Assembly: GCA_903899015.1 (NCBI GenBank)
Contig: CAIUHP010000043.1
Coordinates: 216,764-280,763 of the forward strand
Reading direction: 5' to 3'
Length of the DNA: 64,000 nucleotides
DNA from: an uncultured Armatimonadota bacterium
GTDB lineage: Bacteria > Armatimonadota > Fimbriimonadia > Fimbriimonadales > Fimbriimonadaceae
Both the position numbers and the translations under genes were made by a program. The first letter of the stretch is position 1. Every line of letters begins with the position of its first letter. The notes under the pieces were generated by a model that was not told the origin of the DNA, made no database searches, and saw only the letters and a program-made list of their open reading frames with translations. This document shows, one piece after another, positions 55,765 to 63,890 of the stretch.

Positions 55765-56010
55765 CTATTGAGCCAGTTTGCGGCTCTCAACGGAATTGAT
55801 CTCGATGTATTTCTTCCATTGAGCGGGAACATCGGTATCCACAAAAATGGCGTTCACAGGACACTCGGGTTCGCAAAGACCGCAATCGATGCATTCGTCG
55901 GGGTGGATGTAAACCATTTCTTCACCTTCGTAAATGCAGTCAACGGGACAGACGGTCATACACGACTTGTCTTTAACTCCGATACAGGGTTCTGTGATGA
56001 CGTAAGGCAA
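55765..56010 (-). CDS. fdxA: seven-iron-type ferredoxin
   Basis: An 81-residue ferredoxin. The first cluster region 'MPYVITEPCIGVKDKSCMTVCPVDC' type pattern (cysteines at about residues 9, 17, 21, 25) and the second 'CIDCGLCEPECP' match FdxA-like [3Fe-4S][4Fe-4S] ferredoxins, shorter than the 107-residue classical form. It starts 4 bp after the nsrR stop and lies 35 bp before ric, so it may donate electrons for cluster repair or NO detoxification. Confidence 0.93.
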   Translation of the reverse strand: MPYVITEPCIGVKDKSCMTVCPVDCIYEGEEMVYIHPDECIDCGLCEPECPVNAIFVDTDVPAQWKKYIEINSVESRKLAQ

Positions 56011-56014
56011 TAAA

Positions 56015-56521
56015 TTAACTCCTTTTCACTTGAGCTGGCGCTTGGTAAATCTGAGGGCCGGTCCGTGACTCTAAGCGGCTGTCTGTGAGGCGAAAAATCT
56101 CCGCCAAATCCACCCGATTGGATTCGGTAAGTTCGGCTAAATTTGCCGATCTCAGCTCCGCAAAAAATGCGTTGAGGGCGGAGTAGAGCACTCCCTTTAG
56201 GAGACAAGCAGGCTCGATGGTGCAACCGACTCCGTCGGTGCGATTAAAGCATTGAACAAGAGCAAAATCTGGCTCAATTGCCTTAACGACATCTTCTACC
56301 GTGATCTCATCTGCCGAACGTGCGAGTTTCAACCCGCCCGAGCGCCCCCGGGCAGCCGTCACGAGGCCAGTGGCTGACAGCTTCGCGGCAATCCGCATGA
56401 GGTGAGCCTGCGATAACCCAAGCTTGTTGGTCACTTCCTGAATGGTTGCCGCTTCTCCTTGCTTGGCAGCCAAGTACATCAGGATTCGGAGCGAAAAGTC
56501 TGTCTGAGCATTTAATCTCAT
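56015..56521 (-). CDS. nsrR: Rrf2-family NO-responsive repressor, NsrR-like
   Basis: A 168-residue Rrf2 winged-helix regulator. The DNA-binding part contains 'QTDFSLRILMYLAAKQ' and 'TIQEVTNKLGLSQAHLMRIA'. Three cysteines that can hold an Fe-S cluster lie in 'LVQCFNRTDGVGCTIEPACLL', the spacing and context of NsrR rather than IscR. NsrR loses repression when NO attacks its cluster. Its operon mates (ferredoxin, ric) and the neighbouring nitrate genes support this role. A palindrome covers its own -10. Confidence 0.9.
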   Translation of the reverse strand: MRLNAQTDFSLRILMYLAAKQGEAATIQEVTNKLGLSQAHLMRIAAKLSATGLVTAARGRSGGLKLARSADEITVEDVVKAIEPDFALVQCFNRTDGVGCTIEPACLLKGVLYSALNAFFAELRSANLAELTESNRVDLAEIFRLTDSRLESRTGPQIYQAPAQVKRS

Positions 56522-56532
56522 AATCTGAGTGG

Positions 56533-56560
56533 ATTATACATGAGTCTTGAATTCATGTAT
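56533..56560 (-). promoter_or_regulatory. nsrR promoter with overlapping palindromic operator
   Basis: On the minus strand TATAAT (complement of 56533-56538) lies 11 nt before the nsrR ATG. ATACATGA (56536-56543) and TCATGTAT (56553-56560) form a perfect 8-bp inverted repeat with a 9-nt spacer that overlaps this -10, as expected for an autorepressor site. Confidence 0.65.
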
Positions 56561-56633
56561 TTATCCAAATTTGACGACTCATGACGATATTTGCTAGCAA
56601 AGTTGGTCTTCCCTGGCCGTATAGTTCTCGATA

Positions 56634-57338
56634 ATGCTAAAGATCACTGGAACGAACGAGCCCTGGCTCAACAGATTGGACCACCTTATCTGCGAGGTCC
56701 CTGACATTGATCGGGCGATTGCGTTGTTCACGAGCTTTGGATTCCCAGTCGCTTGGCCCAAAGGTCGATTTTGGCCCCAAGGTTTGACAGCGGGAATTGC
56801 CTTGGGAGGCCTGAATTTGGAGTTCATACAACTTGACGCAGGCGCTCCCGACGAACCAGCCATTCGAACACTGGTATTTGAGCCGGTCAATCTAGACTCG
56901 GCGGTCCACCAACTTCAAAAATTGGGATTTCCGCTGCGGGTTGCTGATAAATGGGAATCGAACCCTGAATTACTGAAACTCCGAGGATTTCATGAGCGCG
57001 ACTGCCAGACTCCCCAATTGATTTGCCAGAATGCGTTTCCTGAGTCAAAATCCTCCTTTGACTTTTTCATCTGTGCTTACTCTGAATTTCTCAAAATGCA
57101 CCTTGTACCATCGGCGTTTCCAAATTCGCCGAAAGTCCATTCGATCACATTGGGAACTCCCAAACTGTCCGAAGATTGGGCGTTCGCGAACACAATTTGG
57201 GGCTTACCGAGTCATCCAAGCGATGTGACGATTCAGTTTGCGGAGTCCTTGCAGCACCCGAATGAGGTGGTTGAAATCGCGACTTCCCTCGGTTCTCTCG
57301 ATCTCAGTCACTGGACTTCTAGATTCCGATTCACCTAG
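56634..57338 (+). CDS. VOC/glyoxalase-3-like protein
   Basis: A 234-residue protein of the vicinal oxygen chelate superfamily. 'LNRLDHLICEVPDIDRAIAL' starts the first beta-alpha-beta-beta-beta unit with a metal-type His, and 'LNLEFIQLD' ends it with Glu. The layout resembles the Glyoxalase_3 (PF13468) group of unknown function. TATAGT lies 8 nt before the ATG and there is no ribosome-binding site, so the mRNA may be leaderless. It overlaps the convergent sulfatase gene by 4 bp. Confidence 0.75.
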   Translation: MLKITGTNEPWLNRLDHLICEVPDIDRAIALFTSFGFPVAWPKGRFWPQGLTAGIALGGLNLEFIQLDAGAPDEPAIRTLVFEPVNLDSAVHQLQKLGFPLRVADKWESNPELLKLRGFHERDCQTPQLICQNAFPESKSSFDFFICAYSEFLKMHLVPSAFPNSPKVHSITLGTPKLSEDWAFANTIWGLPSHPSDVTIQFAESLQHPNEVVEIATSLGSLDLSHWTSRFRFT

Positions 57339-59362
57339 TGTGAAAAGGAGCTAGAAGGAATTTCAACTGGATCGGAGTGGCTCGGACCCGACCAAAGAAG
57401 GTGGAATCCAGCAATCAATTGCGACTCATCGAACGTTGCTATGATCTTGATTGGATGCCATCCAGCCGATAGACGGATGGTGTTTTCTCTTCTCGGATGA
57501 GAGGCATCGGCCTCCGAATCCAACAGATGGGATTCATGAATCCAGACATGGGCGGCCTTTCCACCATCAACTTTCAAGTTATAGGTCCCGGTCGTTGGAA
57601 CGGATAGATAACCGGTCCATTCCAAAGTTATAGGGTTCCCTGTAGGAACCGAATAGCTTGTGCCGGCTGGAGTAGTCGCGATCCCGGACTCAATCTTCTT
57701 AAGATATCGAACATCGGGGGTCCACGGGGTTGGATCGGGATAAGCCGACCACCTCAATCCAGGATGAATACTTAGATTGGTGACGTTCGGCAAGGCAGCT
57801 GATTCATACGGTCGCTTATTGCCTTCCTGAGGAATACGCGCCGTTAGCATCAGTTCCTTCATGTGGTCGATAAGCGGTTTCATATCGGACTGACCGGACA
57901 AATCATGGTCTTCGTGGGGGTCCGATTCGACATTGTAGAGCTTCAACGGAGTCGATGAATCCTTGATTTGCGCCCGAATGCCGACGTATTTGCCCACCCT
58001 GATCGCCTGTTGTTGCCCCCAAGGATCTCCCTTGCTTCCCGATTCGGGGGAATATCCATGCCGAGAAGCAACTTGCTTGTCTTCTAACCGGTTGGTAGAG
58101 CCGAAGTACTCGAAGTACAGGAAATCTTCTTTGGGATCGATGCCTTTTCGCGTTAGGGACTTGGCTAATGAGTGTCCGTCGCTCGCGACGGGTGGAACGA
58201 CACCAGCAAGTTCGGCAAAGGTTGGTAACCAATCGTATTGAATCGAAGGCCCCACTTCGGTAAAGCCTTGTCTGATCTTTTTCGGCCACCAGGCAATCGT
58301 GGGCTCCCGCATTCCACCTTCAAAAAGGTCGCGCTTAAATCCATCAAGGATGCCCCAGGAGATCAGTTGCGGGGCATGCAGACCATCGTCATAAGCGGGG
58401 CCGTTATCGCTCGTAAAAACAATCAAGGTGTTCTTATCAATCTTCAGATCCCGAAGTGTTTGGACTAGGTCGCCAACCCCTTGGTCGATTCTCTTGACCA
58501 TGGTCGCGTAGTGTTGCATCTGCCAAGTCCAGGGGTGCTCTGGAGAACTCGGGTTGTTGTTCTCTCGATATGTCGCCTTCTCAAACTCAGGATAAATCCA
58601 TTTATTCTTGAATTCAGGATGGGTGCGAAGTGGAATCTGAACTCCTCCGGTTAGCCCTCCACCCGCTGGATAAGGTGAATCTGGAATATCGAACGCTTCG
58701 TGAGGCGCGATGTAGCCTAAGTACATGAAGAACGGTTGCTGAGGATGTTCCCGAGTCTGATGGATGATCCACTGCTTGGCTTTGGCTGTGTAGAGATCAG
58801 TTGAGTAACAGTCCTTAACGGATTCGGTTATATCGGTGTAGCCATCGAACAAAGGATGCTTCGAGTCTGGATAATGCACGTGGCCATCGTTGTGTCGATA
58901 GAGCCCGTACCAGGCATCGAAACCTCGTTTCATGGGATGGGCTGGAAAATGATCCTCGATAGATCCGCCAAGCCCCCATTTCCCAATCGCAAGTGTTCGG
59001 TATCCCGCGAACTTTAGCACCGATGCCATCGTGTTGGTCTCGGGGATTTCCCGATCAAATTGCTGGTCGCGAACGGGCACATGTCCGGTACTCAGACCCA
59101 ACAGCAACGACGCTCGGCTCGGCGCGCATACGGGCGCTCCGGAATAATGATGTGTTAATCGGGTCCCTTGCTTAGCCAAGAGATCCAAGTTAGGAGTTGT
59201 GAAGTGTGTCTGCCCAAAACTCCCAAGGTCGCCATAGCCCAAATCGTCGCAAAGAATGAACAGGATGTTCGGACGAGTCGGTCGGACCTTATGATCTGGT
59301 GACGAACCATACGCCAAAAATGGCAAAGCGGTCAGTAAAAACAAGCCTAGGCGACGCTTCAT
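57335..59362 (-). CDS. secreted sulfatase with C-terminal PA14-like domain
   Basis: A 675-residue sulfatase. A signal peptide ('MKRRLGLFLLTALPFLAYG') precedes the catalytic domain. Metal-binding Asp residues lie in 'PNILFILCDDLGYGDLG', and Cys79 in 'APVCAPSRASLLLG' is the formylglycine precursor (C-x-P-S-R). 'VFTSDNGPAYDDG' supplies further metal ligands. The last ~130 residues ('SAYPDPTPWTPDVRYL', 'TGYLSVPTTGTYNLKVDGG') look like a PA14 carbohydrate-binding domain. It probably desulfates extracellular polysaccharides. Maturation needs a formylglycine-generating system encoded elsewhere. An upstream in-frame ATG at 59383 adds seven residues. Confidence 0.9.
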   Translation of the reverse strand: MKRRLGLFLLTALPFLAYGSSPDHKVRPTRPNILFILCDDLGYGDLGSFGQTHFTTPNLDLLAKQGTRLTHHYSGAPVCAPSRASLLLGLSTGHVPVRDQQFDREIPETNTMASVLKFAGYRTLAIGKWGLGGSIEDHFPAHPMKRGFDAWYGLYRHNDGHVHYPDSKHPLFDGYTDITESVKDCYSTDLYTAKAKQWIIHQTREHPQQPFFMYLGYIAPHEAFDIPDSPYPAGGGLTGGVQIPLRTHPEFKNKWIYPEFEKATYRENNNPSSPEHPWTWQMQHYATMVKRIDQGVGDLVQTLRDLKIDKNTLIVFTSDNGPAYDDGLHAPQLISWGILDGFKRDLFEGGMREPTIAWWPKKIRQGFTEVGPSIQYDWLPTFAELAGVVPPVASDGHSLAKSLTRKGIDPKEDFLYFEYFGSTNRLEDKQVASRHGYSPESGSKGDPWGQQQAIRVGKYVGIRAQIKDSSTPLKLYNVESDPHEDHDLSGQSDMKPLIDHMKELMLTARIPQEGNKRPYESAALPNVTNLSIHPGLRWSAYPDPTPWTPDVRYLKKIESGIATTPAGTSYSVPTGNPITLEWTGYLSVPTTGTYNLKVDGGKAAHVWIHESHLLDSEADASHPRRENTIRLSAGWHPIKIIATFDESQLIAGFHLLWSGPSHSDPVEIPSSSFSH

Positions 59363-59534
59363 GGATCGTTCCCATTCTCTCATATTTTCAATCGGAGCGT
59401 GGCAAGGCTACTTGTTTCCTTAGCCTGATGAGGAGCGTTGAAAACTTATTCGATCGGACTTGAATCAAATTCTCATGACGGGACCTTTTCAAGCGTGATG
59501 GCTCGTAAATCCATCAAACTATTAAGCGACCGGT

Positions 59535-60341
59535 ATGCATATTCCTCTTCTCACAACTTCGATCAAGCTGGCTGCGCTTGCCTTGATTTCGATCAGTTCG
59601 GTCGCCTGCAGCCATCGAACTCCGGTCAAGCCACCTAAATCCAAATCGATCGTTTCGAACGAGGCATACATCCCTTCGTTGGCGCTTCTTCGCCGAGGAA
59701 ATCAAGAACTTAAAGAAGTCGCTCTTACGATCGATGATGGCCCCCACGACAAATGGGCTCCGACAATTTTAAAGGCGCTCCGCGACAATCACGTTCATGC
59801 AACGTTCTTCGTGGTCGGAAAGAAGGTCAAGGAACACCCAGAATTAGTCAAGCAAATGCTTGCCGACGGCAATGAAGTCGGAAACCACTCGATGAACCAC
59901 CCGAGGCTAGACTCCATTAGTTTGGCAAAAGTAAAGGATGAGATCGTCGAGTGTCACAAGACAGTATTTCAGGAAACCGGTTATCGTATGAAGCTCTTGC
60001 GTCCACCGGGATTGAGATACACGGAAGACATCCTGAAGCTTGGAAAATCTCTTGGGTACACGACAGTGGAAGAAAATATCGCGGTGGGCGATTTTATCGT
60101 CGTTGGTGATCACACATGGTACGAGAACAATCCGGGATTCCCTGCCCACGTGGCTAAGGTTCGTTTTAATGTTTTCAAGCAATTGAAGAACGGAGCCATC
60201 ATCGTTATTCACGATATGCCTGCCACCGCTGCTGCCTTAGACAGCATCCTGAAAGGGATTGCCGAGCGAGGATACAAGGTTGTGACCGCCTCCGAAATGC
60301 TTGCCCACCTTAAGAACTCGCCAGTTAAGGTTGGCCCCTAA
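59535..60341 (+). CDS. polysaccharide deacetylase (CE4) lipoprotein
   Basis: A 268-residue NodB-fold deacetylase that removes acetyl groups from amino-sugar polymers such as peptidoglycan or exopolysaccharide. The lipobox 'ALISISSVAC' (Cys25) predicts a lipoprotein. CE4 motifs are 'VALTIDDGPHDKW' (catalytic base and metal Asp), 'EVGNHSMNHPRLD' (two metal His), 'LLRPPGLRYTED' and 'IIVIHDMPATAAAL'. The 151-bp upstream spacer (59384-59534) shows no gene. Confidence 0.9.
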   Translation: MHIPLLTTSIKLAALALISISSVACSHRTPVKPPKSKSIVSNEAYIPSLALLRRGNQELKEVALTIDDGPHDKWAPTILKALRDNHVHATFFVVGKKVKEHPELVKQMLADGNEVGNHSMNHPRLDSISLAKVKDEIVECHKTVFQETGYRMKLLRPPGLRYTEDILKLGKSLGYTTVEENIAVGDFIVVGDHTWYENNPGFPAHVAKVRFNVFKQLKNGAIIVIHDMPATAAALDSILKGIAERGYKVVTASEMLAHLKNSPVKVGP

Positions 60342-60365
60342 CGGTCACTTCCAACTTGACCACTG

Positions 60366-60374
60366 TGTTATAAT
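60366..60374 (+). promoter_or_regulatory. extended -10 promoter of the attenuator leader
   Basis: TGTTATAAT is a perfect extended -10 (TGn-TATAAT). The leader ATG is only 9 nt after the hexamer, so the transcript would begin at or just before that codon. Confidence 0.7.
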
Positions 60375-60383
60375 CCTATCGTT

Positions 60384-60476
60384 ATGTCACGTACGCACCA
60401 AAATCTTAATGCTATGAATTCGACCGATCGATGCTCGACCGTGCGATTTTGGTGGTTTTTTACTTCCTCGACCTAA
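60384..60476 (+). CDS. putative leader peptide with Phe-Trp-Trp-Phe-Phe run
   Basis: A 30-residue frame beginning 'MSRTHQNLNAMNSTDR', carrying 'RFWWFF' at about residues 21-26 and ending 'TSST'. It has its own extended -10 promoter, no room for a ribosome-binding site, and is followed by a strong terminator before the ACT-domain gene. Clustered Trp and Phe codons placed inside one arm of competing hairpins are the hallmark of ribosome-mediated attenuation. It is not recognised as a known leader. Confidence 0.6.
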   Translation: MSRTHQNLNAMNSTDRCSTVRFWWFFTSST

Positions 60477-60544
60477 CGCCGGGAACCACCTTTACTGACT
60501 AACAAAAGGGCTCTCCCGACGACCGGGAGAGCCCTTCTTCTTTT
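60396..60544 (+). promoter_or_regulatory. putative transcription attenuator upstream of ACT gene
   Basis: Segment 1 CACCAAAATC (60396-60405) pairs perfectly with segment 2 GATTTTGGTG (60445-60454), which is followed by GTTTTTT. Part of segment 2, GGTGGTT (60451-60457), can instead pair with AACCACC (60484-60490). A 13-bp terminator stem (60506-60518 with 60524-60536) followed by a T-rich tract ending in TTTT closes the leader 18 bp before the ACT gene. The Trp codons lie in segment 2, so a stalled ribosome would change the folding. Confidence 0.65.
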
Positions 60545-60562
60545 GCATTTGGAGCATCGATC

Positions 60563-61054
60563 ATGTCCGCCATCTTGAACCTCACAACTACTGAATACAA
60601 TCTATCCGCCGTTCTCGACAACCAAATGTCCGCAGTGACAAGGCTTATTGAGGAACTGGAGACCTCTGGTATCCAAATCATTACTTGGAACTTAGCTTCG
60701 TGCGATCAGCCCAATGCCCTCCGACTTACGATGCGCCTTTCGGGAGATCCTGAAATCGTGAATCGTGCCCTCTTGCATTGTAAGGAACTTCAAGACTGCG
60801 AGTTCTGTGAAGTATCGGATGCCATTCATCTCGAACTAGCCCTTGTCAGCGTCGTTGCCAGTGGAACGATTCAGGATGAGGCGGCGAGCCTGATCGCAAG
60901 TCGTGGCGGACGTTTACTAGGACTCGGGCCAGACGGATTCACCGCTCAGATTTCAGAAAAGCCTGAAGCAATCGAGACGACAATTGCGCTCCTTCAAGCG
61001 ATTGCGCCCACCGAAGCCACCCGTTCGGGACAAGTATTCGTCCGCCGTTCATGA
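60563..61054 (+). CDS. orphan IlvH/IlvN-like ACT-domain protein
   Basis: A 163-residue protein with two ACT-type halves that aligns by eye with the acetolactate synthase regulatory subunit. 'VLDNQMSAVTRLIEELETSG' matches the IlvH opening. 'HLELALVSVVASG' and 'ATRSGQVFVRR' match the start of its second domain and its C-terminus ('...EVARSGVVGLSR'). No catalytic ilvB is adjacent. It sits behind a leader with Trp/Phe codons rather than branched-chain codons, which is odd for an AHAS subunit. It may bind another amino acid or act on a distant enzyme. The ribosome-binding site is GGAG. Confidence 0.75.
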   Translation: MSAILNLTTTEYNLSAVLDNQMSAVTRLIEELETSGIQIITWNLASCDQPNALRLTMRLSGDPEIVNRALLHCKELQDCEFCEVSDAIHLELALVSVVASGTIQDEAASLIASRGGRLLGLGPDGFTAQISEKPEAIETTIALLQAIAPTEATRSGQVFVRRS

Positions 61055-61118
61055 CCATAAAACTGACGACACGATAGCCTCTGACGCATAGGTAGACTCG
61101 GTTTGCAGAGGTTCTAAA

Positions 61119-61619
61119 ATGGCACGAAACTGTCCAAATTGCGCATCGGCGATGCAAGTCGAAACAATTCACGGAATTGGCGTGGATGTGTGTCTCGATT
61201 GTGGAGGGCTGTGGTTTGACTCCGACGAGTTACGAATTCTATTCGCGCAACCAGCAGATACCATGGATGAGTTGCAACACCTGAATCAGACCTCGGTTAG
61301 CCAAAGCAAGGGCGGAGTTTCTAAAATGCTTTGTCCCGACTGCGAGGTGTTGCTCGACGAGTATCACTATATGTACAACTCGCCTCTCATCATTAAGTCT
61401 TGCTCGCATTGCGGAGGATTCTTCGTGACCGAAGGAGAACTCGCTCAGATGCGCGAATGGCGCGAAATGTCTCATTCTCAACTCACTCATAAAGAGCAAG
61501 CGGCTGCGCTCATGGCCGAGGCGGTTGCTGAGCATGAGAACTTCCTCCACCGACAGCGAATTTTCCGTGACTTTTTCAAAGTGCTTCGAATTCACCAACC
61601 AGGTTTCTTCGGAATGTAA
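61119..61619 (+). CDS. double zf-TFIIB-type zinc-ribbon protein
   Basis: A 166-residue cytoplasmic protein with two zinc ribbons of the zf-TFIIB family. The first has 'CPNCASAM' and 'CLDCGGLWFDSDEL' (residues 5-36). The second has 'CPDCEVLLDEY' and 'CSHCGGFFVTEGEL' (about 71-105). The C-terminal third is helical and charged. Function is unknown, though such ribbons are often nucleic-acid or protein-binding. GAGG precedes the ATG. The 64-bp gap after the ACT gene has no terminator, so co-transcription is possible. Confidence 0.82.
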   Translation: MARNCPNCASAMQVETIHGIGVDVCLDCGGLWFDSDELRILFAQPADTMDELQHLNQTSVSQSKGGVSKMLCPDCEVLLDEYHYMYNSPLIIKSCSHCGGFFVTEGELAQMREWREMSHSQLTHKEQAAALMAEAVAEHENFLHRQRIFRDFFKVLRIHQPGFFGM

Positions 61620-61678
61620 AAGAACACTTCCCTTACGATTTGGATTAACTTTCGATCACGATTCACGTAGAATCTGCC

Positions 61679-62941
61679 ATGCAATTTCAACGGTCCAGCT
61701 TTCGGTTCTCGGGTGCTTTGCTTGCCTCAGGAATATTCGCAGTAGCATGCGGGCAACAAGGTTCTGCGGGTGTTTTCAAGGGCGAGGTACCGATGATCGA
61801 ACCTCCCGTCCCTAAAAACCCGGCCGCTCACGGCGAGCTTGGCCCGGGTGTCCCATCGGGATTCTGGGTACGCCCAGGTTTCAAAGTCACCGTCGTTGTC
61901 GATCGAATCAATAACGCACGTTTCATGGCATTCGATGATAAGGGGCGACTCTACGTGAGCCGCCCCGACAATGGCGACGTCAAAACTTATCTTCCTGGAC
62001 CAGACGGAACCTATGTTCCTAGTTCCACATTCATTTCCAACCGGTTTCAAATACAGCAGATGCAATTCGTGAAGGGCTGGATGTGGTTCGCCACATCACA
62101 AGGAGTTTTCAAAGCTCACGTTAGCCCCGATGGCAAAGCAACGGACCTACAAGACGTTTTGCCTCAAGGAACCCTTCCGGGTTCGAGCGGACACTGGTGG
62201 CGCTCACTGTTTGTGGCGAACGATGGTTTCTACACGAGCGTCGGTGACTCAGGGAATATTTCCGACCTCACAAAAACCGAACGCGAAAAGATTTGGAAGT
62301 ACTCCTTAGACGGTAAGAAACGCGAGCTATGGTGCTCTGGCATTCGCAACACCGAGAAGTTGGCTTATCGTCCCGGCACAACTGAACTTTGGGGAGGAGA
62401 TCAGGGCAGCGATTGGTACGGCAAGAACATTGGTGATCGAGATGGTCAACAGCCGATTACGGATTTCAACCCGCCGGACGAGATCAACCACTACATCAAA
62501 GACGGATTCTACGGTCACCCCTTTGTGGTCGGGTTCCGAACTCCGAGACCCGAGTATTACAGCCGTCCCGACATTATCAATCTTGCGAGTAAGACAATTG
62601 TCCCAGAGTTGGGTCTTCCCGCCCACTGCGCGATTGATGGCTGGTGCTGGATCACAAGCTCCAAGCAGTTGCCAAGCGACTATGTTGGAGATATGTTCGT
62701 GGGTCTGCATGGATCATGGAATCGATCGCGACGGTCGGGCTATAAGGTTGATCGCATCACTTTTGATAAAGTGACTGGTCGACCTTACGGCGAGCAGACA
62801 ATTGTTTCGACGATGGATAATAACGAGCAGGTCTACGCTCGGCCGGTTGACTGTGTTCAAGCGCCAGACGGATCTGTGCTCTTTACTTCTGACGCTGCTG
62901 ACGGTGGCAGAGTCTATCGGATCAGTTACGTCGGCAAGTAA
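61679..62941 (+). CDS. sorbosone/glucose dehydrogenase-like beta-propeller lipoprotein
   Basis: A 420-residue exported protein with a lipobox ('LLASGIFAVAC', Cys24). A six-bladed propeller of the soluble glucose/L-sorbosone dehydrogenase type follows, with 'NNARFMAFDDKGRLYVSRPD', 'HWWRSLFVANDGFYTSVGDS', 'IRNTEKLAYRPGTTELWGGD' and 'GDMFVGLHGSWNRSRRSGYK'. Family members oxidise sugars with PQQ, but many act on unknown substrates. TAGAAT lies only 5 nt before the ATG and there is no ribosome-binding site, which suggests a leaderless transcript. A perfect hairpin terminator follows. Confidence 0.88.
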   Translation: MQFQRSSFRFSGALLASGIFAVACGQQGSAGVFKGEVPMIEPPVPKNPAAHGELGPGVPSGFWVRPGFKVTVVVDRINNARFMAFDDKGRLYVSRPDNGDVKTYLPGPDGTYVPSSTFISNRFQIQQMQFVKGWMWFATSQGVFKAHVSPDGKATDLQDVLPQGTLPGSSGHWWRSLFVANDGFYTSVGDSGNISDLTKTEREKIWKYSLDGKKRELWCSGIRNTEKLAYRPGTTELWGGDQGSDWYGKNIGDRDGQQPITDFNPPDEINHYIKDGFYGHPFVVGFRTPRPEYYSRPDIINLASKTIVPELGLPAHCAIDGWCWITSSKQLPSDYVGDMFVGLHGSWNRSRRSGYKVDRITFDKVTGRPYGEQTIVSTMDNNEQVYARPVDCVQAPDGSVLFTSDAADGGRVYRISYVGK

Positions 62942-62947
62942 TTTAAC

Positions 62948-62980
62948 TTGGGCGCAGCAACTCTTGCATGCTGCGCCCAA
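62948..62980 (+). terminator. hairpin terminator of the propeller gene
   Basis: Perfect 12-bp stem TTGGGCGCAGCA / TGCTGCGCCCAA (62948-62959 with 62969-62980) around a 9-nt loop, 6 bp after the stop codon. No T-run follows. Confidence 0.65.
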
Positions 62981-63041
62981 CTCACTAGGTCAGCAAATGT
63001 AAGAGCAACCAATTGCCGCAAAAAAGCGATATTATGGGACC

Positions 63042-63890
63042 ATGATATTGCGGCGATGCTTAAGATTAACAAAGTCCCTTGCCTTGGTCTTGTCCTTAGG
63101 ATCGGTTATTTCTGGTAGCTATGCCAGCGAACATGGAGCGATTCGAGCATTCGAGTCCGCAAAACGTACTGATCCCGAGCTGATGCTTTTCTTCAAGCAG
63201 ATGCCGAAGGGCGGAGATTTGCATGTCCACGTATCTGGCGCGGTCTACAGCGACTATATGCTGGATTCGGCAATCGCAAAGGGGCTCTACTTTGACCCTG
63301 CGACATCGCAATTTGGAACGGACTCTACCAAGATTCCTGCCGCCCAACTTCTCAAGAACAATGCCCTTCTATACCAATTCATGGATGCCGCGAGCATGCG
63401 TGGTTGGATGGGCGGCGGTCAATCGGGCCATGACCATTTCTTTGCCACCTTTGGCATTTTCGGCAATGCGCTCGGTGCTCGGAATCGCCTGAACCAACTT
63501 GCAGAAGTGGTGGGGCGAGCAAAAGCTCAACACGAGGTCTATATGGAATTGATGGCGAGTGTCACACCATCAGACGCAAACGATGCCTACTTTGCCGACC
63601 TACCGAATAGCTCGAACATGGTCGCGGCACTCGCAACACTCCGTCCCAAGCTTGAAAAGCTGCTCCAGGCTTCGAAGCCCTACCTGGATGAACAAGAAAA
63701 GGTCGGTCCGCTCATTGGCCAGAAATCGCTCACGGGACTTGATAACCCAATTGCAGTGCGATACATTTGGTCCTGCAATCGCCTGAGTTCACCTGACACC
63801 TTTTTTGCTCAAGCCGCCGCAGGCATCTATTTAGCCGCGCACGAACATCGGATTGTCGCCATGAATATGGTGGTGACCTGTTCCCCTTAG
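63042..63890 (+). pseudogene. adenosine deaminase-like gene disrupted by an insertion sequence
   Basis: The 5' part of a secreted adenosine deaminase-superfamily gene. A signal peptide ('LALVLSLGSVISGSYA') is followed by the metal-binding 'MPKGGDLHVHVSGAVYSDYM' and a helical region. Family members continue for about 200 more residues with the catalytic His/Glu and Asp-Asp. Here homology stops at 'EHRIVAMNMV' and the frame ends nine bases into foreign DNA ('VTCSP'). The break coincides with an IS-like end (63874), so the 3' half should lie beyond the element. TATTAT lies 6 nt before the ATG. Confidence 0.82.

Noticed and set aside
60366..60562. A T-box or other tRNA-sensing riboswitch before the ACT gene
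   Set aside because: No T-box consensus (GGGTGGNACCGCG) is present. The GGTGG and AACCACC segments are better explained as competing attenuator arms.
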